64,000 nt of DNA from CALBPI01 sp039821605 (GTDB lineage Bacteria; Pseudomonadota; Gammaproteobacteria; Steroidobacterales; Woeseiaceae): positions 310,001 to 374,000 of the forward strand of contig JBCBNV010000005.1 in the NCBI GenBank assembly GCA_039821605.1, written 5' to 3'. Of the stretch, positions 58,289-64,000 are shown one piece after another (the first letter of the stretch is position 1; the number at the start of each line of letters is the position of its first letter). Below the pieces are notes generated by a model. The model worked only from the letters and a program-made list of their open reading frames with translations. It had not been told where the DNA came from and searched no databases. The translations under genes were made by a program, and so were the position numbers.

Positions 58289-59323
58289 ATGACACCAATG
58301 AAGAAAGCGCTCTTGTTCGGGCCACTCGCGACCACGCTGATCGCCTGCGCGTCACAACCTGAAGATCTCATTGACATCGCAACCGTCGAGGCCAGTGCGG
58401 AGACTGCGGCCATGGCCGGATATGGCGACCGAGCCGACGACCCGGCGCTCTGGGTCGACCCGGACCGCCCGGGCGAGTCGCTGGTATTGGGCACCAACAA
58501 GACTGCTGGCCTGTACATTTACGACCTCGAGGGGCGCGAACGGCAAAAGCTGTTGTTCGGCCGCCTGAATAACGTCGACCTGCGTGGGACTGCCATCGTC
58601 GCCAGCAATGACGGACGCAATGCGATCTCGTGGTTTCGCGTCGGTCGCCGGGGCAACGGCCCGGAAGTCTGGCACATCGGAGATACACCGCTGGGCCGTG
58701 AGGAACCCTACGGCATTTGCCTGGGAGACATCGACGGCAAACTGATCACGGGTGTTACCTACAAGGACGGCACGGTCGAGCTCTGGCAGACCGCACCCGA
58801 CGCCGAGTGGCACACCGCGTCGACCCGCGTGCGTGCATTCTCGCTGCCCTCGCAGCCCGAGGGTTGCGTCTTCGACGATGCCAACGCCCGCATCTTCATC
58901 GGCGAGGAGGAACACGGCATCTGGTCCGCCGATGTGCGCAGCGACGCAGCGCCCGTGCTCGTCGACAGTATCGCGCAGCGTAACGGGCTCGTCGCTGACG
59001 TCGAGGGCCTTTCAATGTACGAGATGACCGGAGGCCGGGGCTTCCTCGTCGCGTCCGCACAGGGCGCGGACCGCTTTGTGGTCTATGACCGTACTCCGCC
59101 ACATGGCGTGCGCGGCGTGTTCCGGATCGGTGCCAACACCGAGAAGAATATCGACGCCGTGACCCACACCGACGGGCTGCACGTCAGCGCGGTGCCCCTG
59201 CCCGGCTATCCCCAGGGCGTGCTCATCGTGCAGGACGATGGCAACCCGGACCCTGAGCAGGATCAGAACTTCAAGATCGTGGATTGGCGAGACGTCGTCG
59301 AAGCGCTGGGCCTCATGCCCTGA
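58289..59323 (+). CDS. Beta-propeller phytase-like lipoprotein
   Basis: A 344-residue protein with a lipoprotein signal (lipobox IACA) and a six-bladed beta-propeller phytase domain. Family landmarks: ADDPALWVDP near residue 50, LGTNKTAGLYIYDLEG near 70, LNNVDLRG near 92, QPEGCVFDD near 190 and FIGEEEHGIW near 205, together forming the calcium/phosphate site. It removes phosphates from inositol hexakisphosphate, probably on the outer membrane beside its TonB receptor. ATG 58298 is an alternative start. It is convergent with the ApbE gene. Confidence 0.9.
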   Translation: MTPMKKALLFGPLATTLIACASQPEDLIDIATVEASAETAAMAGYGDRADDPALWVDPDRPGESLVLGTNKTAGLYIYDLEGRERQKLLFGRLNNVDLRGTAIVASNDGRNAISWFRVGRRGNGPEVWHIGDTPLGREEPYGICLGDIDGKLITGVTYKDGTVELWQTAPDAEWHTASTRVRAFSLPSQPEGCVFDDANARIFIGEEEHGIWSADVRSDAAPVLVDSIAQRNGLVADVEGLSMYEMTGGRGFLVASAQGADRFVVYDRTPPHGVRGVFRIGANTEKNIDAVTHTDGLHVSAVPLPGYPQGVLIVQDDGNPDPEQDQNFKIVDWRDVVEALGLMP

Positions 59324-59442
59324 CGACGCTTGAGCGCGATCTGCCGCTTGCGTGGCCACAGCGAAACACGAGCTGCACCCTGCCTGAGTGCGACCATCGC
59401 ACCACCCGGATTGGGGTCCCCCAACCGCGTCCGATTTGGATG

Positions 59443-60327
59443 CTATTGAGTGCCTAGTGTGCCGGTGACCCGCATATCCAGATCGACGCACAGATGCGGC
59501 AAGCCAGTATCAAGCAGCCAGGCCGCACTGGTCTCGCTGTTCAGCATCGAAATCGTAGAGAACGAGCCCGCGATCAAACAGGATTCCGCCAACACCGAGA
59601 CACTCGCGAGACTCGGTTGCAGACTCATGCCGGTAGCCGGATCCAGCAAGTGGCAGTACCGCTGATCACCGACCATCATGTAACGCTCGTAGTCACCGCT
59701 GGTCGCAAGGCCACCCTGCCTCACGTTGATCTGCGCAATCGTTTCGCCGGTCTCGCGAGGATGTTGAATACCGATGGTCCAGGCTGCGCCATCGGGGTGC
59801 GGGCCGAGCACTCGAACATCGCCCCCCAGGTTGATTAACCCGTGCGCAAAGCCCCGATCCAGACAGACACCGGCCGCTGCATCGGCGGCATACTCCTTAA
59901 CGAAGCCACCGAAGTCGATCTCCATGCCGGCTTGCGGCAATCGCACCGCCCGCTGCCGGCGCTCTACGCGTGTCCAGCCAATCAGGGGCAGCAGTGAGGA
60001 CAGTTGGGCATGCGATGGCACGCGGCCGGCTCGAAAGTCCCAGGCTCGGCGAAGTATGCCGGACGTCAGGTCAAACTTGCCTTCGCTCTGGACGTACAGC
60101 GCATCGGCGTAGTCCAGCAGCTGTTCCGTCTCGTCGTCAATGTCGACAAAGCCGTCCTCACCAGCACCGGCGTTGATCCTTGAGGTCACGCTACTGGATT
60201 CGTAGCGCGTGTACTTCGCCTCGAGACGTCGAACCTCTCGCACCACATCCTGAAGCACCGTCGGCGGGCCGGACGCGCTGGGCGCGTAGACCTGAAGCTC
60301 GCAGCGGCTGCCCATCGCCTGGAACAC
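59443..60327 (-). CDS. apbE: FAD:protein FMN transferase (ApbE family)
   Basis: A 294-residue flavin transferase that attaches FMN to Thr/Ser of extracytoplasmic redox proteins. ApbE features: the start VFQAMGSRCELQVY, the DLTSGILRRAWDF region near residue 95, the EIDFGGFVKEYAAD segment near 150, the INLGGDVRVLG loop near 180 and CHLLDPATGMSL near 235 (the metal/FMN site). No signal peptide is seen from GTG 60327. It lies 39 bases after the DUF3570 gene and ends the operon TlpA-DUF4266-DUF3570-apbE. Confidence 0.92.
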   Translation of the reverse strand: MFQAMGSRCELQVYAPSASGPPTVLQDVVREVRRLEAKYTRYESSSVTSRINAGAGEDGFVDIDDETEQLLDYADALYVQSEGKFDLTSGILRRAWDFRAGRVPSHAQLSSLLPLIGWTRVERRQRAVRLPQAGMEIDFGGFVKEYAADAAAGVCLDRGFAHGLINLGGDVRVLGPHPDGAAWTIGIQHPRETGETIAQINVRQGGLATSGDYERYMMVGDQRYCHLLDPATGMSLQPSLASVSVLAESCLIAGSFSTISMLNSETSAAWLLDTGLPHLCVDLDMRVTGTLGTQ

Positions 60328-60366
60328 GTGCTTGCGCAGTGTGGCCGCGACACCGCTCAGGGGGAA

Positions 60367-61530
60367 TCACCTAAAGCTGTAATCGAAGCCGACGGAGAAC
60401 AGGCTAAAGTCGACGAGCCCCGGGTTAACGTCATCGCTGTCGCTGTCGTAGATCTCATAGCTCAGTCGAATCGCGCCAAAACTGAATTTCTTGTTGAGGC
60501 CCACTTTGTAGCTCAGCGCCTGAAAGTCTGACAAGCGGTAGTCGCTGGAATAGTAGCCGTCCGCGCGGGTCTCGACGAAGAACTCGCGGTAGAAGTTCGC
60601 GGAGTCCTGCAGGTAAAAACGAGTGCTTGCGGACACTTGCCACGACCCGAGATTCTTGAAAGCAGCCAGCTTCAGGGTGTCGGAGACGACGCCGAAGCTA
60701 TCGCCGTAATGCCGATAGTCGGCATGCAGCGCCGTATCGATGCCCGTCAGGTATTTGCGGACCCGCAAGTCGAAGGCCGCCTGTCGCTTGTCATCAGGTC
60801 GGGAATCCTGAAGCAGGTTGCCGTCCACCCAGGCCAGTTTATAAGGATCAGACAGATACCCCTCGAACACCGAGTAGCTTCCGCTGATGCCGACGACAAG
60901 CGTGCGCGTGAAGACATGTGAGAGCCCAACGGAACCAAACACGTTGCTCTTGCCCTCGCTGGTCGGGCGCTCAATGCCCGGTGCCTGCGTGGGTGTTATC
61001 GAGTCCACCGATCCGCCGATTGCAAAGTCTATCGTCGAATTCTTGTCGTCTGAGTACGACGAGTGGTTCAAGCGTACGCCGATGGACTCGTAGTCGTTCT
61101 CACTCGAGAACGAAACCCCAAACCCAGTTCGGGCGTGCTCACCATATTGATCGATGCCGACACTGACTTCGTCGCGCTGCTCTTCAATCGTGGCGCCACT
61201 TAATGTTTGCACGGGCTCGCCGTCAGCATCCGGTGTAATGAACCAGGGCGATGCACCCGACATCGTTTCCGAGACCAGTGACAGACTAATCGCCGTGCTC
61301 GGTAGTATCGGCCCGCCGGCCGTCAGCTGATGCACTTCGATCGTATATCGGTCGACGGCGCCATCCGCCGATAGCTCAGCCGGCTGCTCGTTCTCCGAGT
61401 ACTCGGAATATCGATAGCTGGTTGACCAATTCTCAGGGATTGTCTGTGCGTTTGTTTGCTTGCTCACCAAGGGCAACCCCAGGGAAGCAGCCGTCAACGC
61501 CAGCAGCGCCTTGTTGCCCTTCTGCTTCAT
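60367..61530 (-). CDS. DUF3570 family outer-membrane-like protein
   Basis: A 387-residue exported protein: signal peptide (LLALTAASLGLPLVSKQTNAQ) followed by a series of amphipathic beta strands with Tyr/Ser-rich turns (WSTSYRYSEYSENE, GVGFDYSFR-like end) that look like a beta barrel. The C-terminal aromatic residue fits BamA recognition. DUF3570 proteins have no proven function but occur in operons with DUF4266, thioredoxin-like and ApbE genes. It may be an outer-membrane channel or anchor of that system. Confidence 0.85.
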   Translation of the reverse strand: MKQKGNKALLALTAASLGLPLVSKQTNAQTIPENWSTSYRYSEYSENEQPAELSADGAVDRYTIEVHQLTAGGPILPSTAISLSLVSETMSGASPWFITPDADGEPVQTLSGATIEEQRDEVSVGIDQYGEHARTGFGVSFSSENDYESIGVRLNHSSYSDDKNSTIDFAIGGSVDSITPTQAPGIERPTSEGKSNVFGSVGLSHVFTRTLVVGISGSYSVFEGYLSDPYKLAWVDGNLLQDSRPDDKRQAAFDLRVRKYLTGIDTALHADYRHYGDSFGVVSDTLKLAAFKNLGSWQVSASTRFYLQDSANFYREFFVETRADGYYSSDYRLSDFQALSYKVGLNKKFSFGAIRLSYEIYDSDSDDVNPGLVDFSLFSVGFDYSFR

Positions 61531-61584
61531 CGGGCCTGCTCCAGCCCGCTGTCCGGCCCTCGAAACATCATCGCAAATGCCTGT

Positions 61585-61809
61585 CTAGTTGCAGCCGCAG
61601 CCGCTGCCGGAAACCAGCGAACCAGAGGTCGATGCTTCCTTCGAGAAAAACACATGATCACTGAGCGCTTCGGCGAGCGGATCAGGCGCGAACGCCATCT
61701 CCTCACGGGCGACGTAGCCCTTCTCCCAGGCCTTGACCGTCGTGCAACCCGTACACAACACACAGAGCGAAAGACCGGCCAGTGCCGTGAGTCGTAATGG
61801 TCTGAGCAT
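61585..61809 (-). CDS. DUF4266 small lipoprotein with Cys-rich C-terminus
   Basis: A 74-residue lipoprotein from ATG 61809 (GAGG eight bases upstream). The lipobox is CTGC; then comes the DUF4266 core VKAWEKGYVAREEMAFAPDP and a conserved end SKEASTSGSLVSGSGCGCN. The Ser/Thr-Gly cluster near the end recalls, but does not exactly match, flavinylation motifs, and the two terminal Cys could be redox active. Lying between the TlpA and DUF3570 genes in an operon with apbE, it could be the flavin acceptor. That is inference. Confidence 0.85.
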   Translation of the reverse strand: MLRPLRLTALAGLSLCVLCTGCTTVKAWEKGYVAREEMAFAPDPLAEALSDHVFFSKEASTSGSLVSGSGCGCN

Positions 61810-61814
61810 CGTCA

Positions 61815-62342
61815 CTACCTCGGCAGATGCGCTTCAATCAAGGTTCGGATCTTTTCGACGTCTGATTTCTTGAACCCCGTGTGCTGATACAAGACCACAC
61901 CATTGGGATCGATGAGATAGGACGTCGGCATCCCCTCGATTTCGAACGCGGTCGGTAACTTGCCCTTGGGATCCAGCAGGACCGGGTAGTCGACGGGGTA
62001 CTTGCTTAGGAAACGGAGCGCATCCTCGAGCTTGTCGTCGACGTTGACGGCGACGACCTCAAAGCCCCGGGGGCCGAACTCATTGCGGATCTCATTCAGG
62101 CGCGGCATCGCCTGCCGGCAGGGTCCGCACCACGAAGCCCACACGTCGACGTAGACGAGTTTGCCTCGGTAATCGCGCCATGTGACCGCGCTGCCGGCTC
62201 TGCCCTGCTCCAAGAGTGGCAGCACCACATTGGGCATGGGCTCGCCCAGTTCGAGAGCTGACGCCGTGGGCAGTGACATCGCGGCAATTAGTCCGGCCGA
62301 GAGCGCCGCAGCCAGGCCGCGTCGGAACTTTGCAGTGACCAT
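61815..62342 (-). CDS. TlpA-like periplasmic thioredoxin
   Basis: A 175-residue thiol-disulfide reductase from ATG 62342, chosen for the GGAGGAG site and the signal peptide (LAAALSAGLIAAMSLPTASA). The thioredoxin fold has the active site ASWCGPCRQAMP near residue 70 and the cis-Pro loop EGMPTSYLID near 130. It would reduce disulfides or haem-binding sites in the periplasm, here perhaps the CGC end of the DUF4266 lipoprotein encoded next. It is the first gene of the operon. Confidence 0.93.
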   Translation of the reverse strand: MVTAKFRRGLAAALSAGLIAAMSLPTASALELGEPMPNVVLPLLEQGRAGSAVTWRDYRGKLVYVDVWASWCGPCRQAMPRLNEIRNEFGPRGFEVVAVNVDDKLEDALRFLSKYPVDYPVLLDPKGKLPTAFEIEGMPTSYLIDPNGVVLYQHTGFKKSDVEKIRTLIEAHLPR

Positions 62343-62518
62343 TTCGTTGCTCCTCCGCCAGGCGTGACCTCCCGTCGCGCCTGATAACGCCGGGGCGTCC
62401 TGAGTACGAGGTCGCAACCCTATCGAATTGATGGAGCGGTTGATGTGAGGGCGATCACAACGCAAGCGCAGCGCGTGGCCAAGACTCGCAATACGGCCCC
62501 AGACTGGTGCATCCGGCT

Positions 62519-63847
62519 TCATGCCAACTGAACCGCAGGCACGTCCGGTACACGCGCGTCGAGGCGATCCTGTGGCACGCCCGACGCCATCATGACGCTC
62601 TTCGCGTAACAGGCAAACGAGTCCCCGTCCGAAACGTCCGGGTTAACCGTGCCGCCGGTCGTTGAATTGATGGGTAACGACTCGCCGCGAGGGTTGTCGG
62701 GGTTGATACCGCCGACGACGGCTCGTTGCAATTGGCCGCCAAACAGCAAGCCCGTGGACAGACTGCCGTTATGACCCCTGCCGTTGTTCGAAACGTTCAT
62801 CTTTCGGCCAAACACAGACAACGTTGCGTAGAGCATCTGGTCCCAAAATCCATTGCTGAGCGCAAAGTCATAGAACTCCCGGTAGCTCGCCATCATGTCC
62901 AACGTTAAGCTGGTTTCCACCTCGAGACCGTTCGGCACGTGGTTGTCACCGGAGACGCGGTAACCGACAACCGCGACAGGCGCCAGCTGCAACTTGCCGA
63001 TAATGGTCGCCATCTTCATCTGACTGGTGAGCCCGTCATCGACGATCTCGTCCACTTCCGCTACGAGCCGCTCCGCGACATCGACAGCCTGCGCCTGACT
63101 GAGCACATAGTCGTCAAGGAAGCGACGCTGGTTGGGCGTACCGTTGTCGCGCACGTTGGTGTAGACGCGGTCCAGCATCTTGTCGCGCGCGGCGCCAAAC
63201 ATGTCCGAGGGCACTGCCGTCGAGACGCTGCTGAGCACCAACTCCTTGAGCACCGTGGGTTCATAGCGTGTCAACGGCGTGTTTTCAAACGAAACGCTAC
63301 CGCTGAGCACAATCGGACGATCGATCACGGAACCGAGCGCCACCGCATTCTCCTGAGCGAGTGCGGACGCCAGTTGCTCTTGACCACGGCCATCCGCGCC
63401 GCGCATCGCGCCGCCGATCGCCTGCGCCGATTGCATCTGCGGGTGAATCCCAAAATTGGTTCGGTGGTGAAAGAAGGCCATGTTGTCTTGCATGGCACCC
63501 AAGGCTTCGAAGCAACGCGCTATGCGGACCGGCGAGTTACCGCCAAGAAAGTCAGTGGTCGCACTGAGATCTGCTGCGGAGAACGTCCGCCCGGCGATGT
63601 CGCGCGTCGCGTCAGACTCATCAGGCGCCGGATGTGAAAAGTCCGGCGAATCGAAGGAGCCCGGCCCGAAGCCGTTCACGGCCTCGCCGGCACCCGATTG
63701 GGCGAGCATCACGAACTTGCGGCCGGCTTCTTGGGCACGGGTTTGCCCCGTCAGCAGAAACGCCGCTGGCAGGCCCGTCAACAGCGAGCGAACAGATACA
63801 GCGAGCGCAGAGCCCGCAGACACACGAAGAAAATGTCGTCTATTCAT
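62519..63847 (-). CDS. Tat-exported DUF1501-like protein
   Basis: 442 residues from ATG 63847, chosen because it gives a twin-arginine-type start (MNRRHFLRVSAG) and follows the upstream stop by four bases; a longer frame overlaps that gene. The family resembles DUF1501, with RKFVMLAQSGAGEAVNGFGP near residue 45 and later NNGRGHNGSLSTGLLFGG. Such proteins pair with DUF1800 proteins and have no known activity. The match is judged from pattern only. Confidence 0.65.
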   Translation of the reverse strand: MNRRHFLRVSAGSALAVSVRSLLTGLPAAFLLTGQTRAQEAGRKFVMLAQSGAGEAVNGFGPGSFDSPDFSHPAPDESDATRDIAGRTFSAADLSATTDFLGGNSPVRIARCFEALGAMQDNMAFFHHRTNFGIHPQMQSAQAIGGAMRGADGRGQEQLASALAQENAVALGSVIDRPIVLSGSVSFENTPLTRYEPTVLKELVLSSVSTAVPSDMFGAARDKMLDRVYTNVRDNGTPNQRRFLDDYVLSQAQAVDVAERLVAEVDEIVDDGLTSQMKMATIIGKLQLAPVAVVGYRVSGDNHVPNGLEVETSLTLDMMASYREFYDFALSNGFWDQMLYATLSVFGRKMNVSNNGRGHNGSLSTGLLFGGQLQRAVVGGINPDNPRGESLPINSTTGGTVNPDVSDGDSFACYAKSVMMASGVPQDRLDARVPDVPAVQLA

Positions 63848-63851
63848 TGGA

Positions 63852-64000
63852 TCACAGCCCCAACGTAGTGAGTGACGGACTCTGGCAGACCTGAGAAAAC
63901 ACGCCCTGCATGGCCTCGAGTTCGCTGAGGCCGAGCCCACAGGCGGGATCGTCCTCGTCCAGTGCATCCGAAAGCTCGGCGGCTGACGCACACAGCGGCG
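63852..64000 (-). CDS. C-terminal end of an unidentified protein, cut by window edge
   Basis: The last 49 codons of a gene running in from the right edge are visible, ending at the TGA at 63852-63854. The residues are acidic and Cys-containing (PLCASAAELSDALDEDDPAC and VFSQVCQSPSLTTLGL). Four bases separate it from the DUF1501-like gene, so the two form an operon. By analogy with other genomes the partner could be a DUF1800 protein, but too little is visible to say. Confidence 0.6.
   Translation of the reverse strand, partial: PLCASAAELSDALDEDDPACGLGLSELEAMQGVFSQVCQSPSLTTLGL

Noticed and set aside
59411..59424. TTGGGGTCCCCCAA near-palindrome between phytase and apbE
   Set aside because: The two-base centre leaves no room for an RNA loop and no T-run follows on either strand, so I do not call it a terminator.
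1..64000. CRISPR arrays, insertion sequences, tRNA or rRNA genes
   Set aside because: I saw no regularly spaced repeats, transposase-like genes, terminal repeats or RNA-gene signatures; short tRNAs could still be missed by eye.

Overview
The window looks like the chromosome of a marine, polysaccharide-degrading gammaproteobacterium. The grounds are the high-GC codon use, many TonB-dependent receptors, a DUF6502/DUF5666 pair, Tat-exported enzymes and a complete alginate pathway. The Woeseiaceae/Steroidobacteraceae area is my guess, not something the sequence proves. I saw no rRNA, tRNA, insertion sequence, prophage or CRISPR array. Coding density is high and many operons have 4-bp ATGA overlaps.

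Layout. (1) 1-10.8 kb: a truncated DUF5666 lipoprotein with DUF6502, an orphan OppA-like lipoprotein, a REC-GGDEF-EAL protein, a response regulator with a PAS/GAF histidine kinase, a DUF885 protein and an FKBP isomerase. (2) 10.8-24.8 kb: an alginate utilisation locus. It has a minus-strand operon kdgF-MFS-DEH reductase-eda-kdgK, a divergent FadR-type GntR regulator, PL17 and PL6 alginate lyases, a jelly-roll lyase-like lipoprotein and a large TonB receptor. Alginate is cut outside the cytoplasm to unsaturated uronate, KdgF makes DEH, the reductase makes KDG, KdgK makes KDPG, and Eda splits it to pyruvate and glyceraldehyde-3-phosphate. ATTGGT half-sites recur in all three regulatory gaps.

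(3) 25-44 kb: a catabolic regulon I cannot match to a described pathway. It contains a LacI repressor, a Na+/solute symporter, two alpha/beta hydrolases, an SDR, a MetE-like Zn transferase, an HpcH/HpaI aldolase, an amidohydrolase, a two-domain cupin, a histidinol-dehydrogenase-like enzyme, four NTF2/SnoaL-like proteins, a Tat-exported sulfatase and a TonB receptor. These genes lie in five transcription units on both strands. The three gaps from which they are read carry five copies of one LacI-type operator (core ACTGCGAATGCA), which ties them into a single regulon. I infer import and desulfation of a sulfated organic compound followed by oxidation and aldol cleavage. This is the best candidate for an undescribed system in the window.

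(4) 44-55.8 kb: a membrane diguanylate cyclase beside the regulon, a Gfo/Idh/MocA oxidoreductase, an HxlR-divergent group (cupin, quinone reductase, SDR, SnoaL proteins), and a LysR-divergent group (PfpI-like protein, a decayed yghU glutathione transferase, SDR, monooxygenase). (5) 56-64 kb: a TonB receptor with a beta-propeller phytase, a TlpA-DUF4266-DUF3570-ApbE operon that probably belongs to an extracytoplasmic flavin or redox system, and a DUF1501-like Tat protein next to a gene cut by the window edge.
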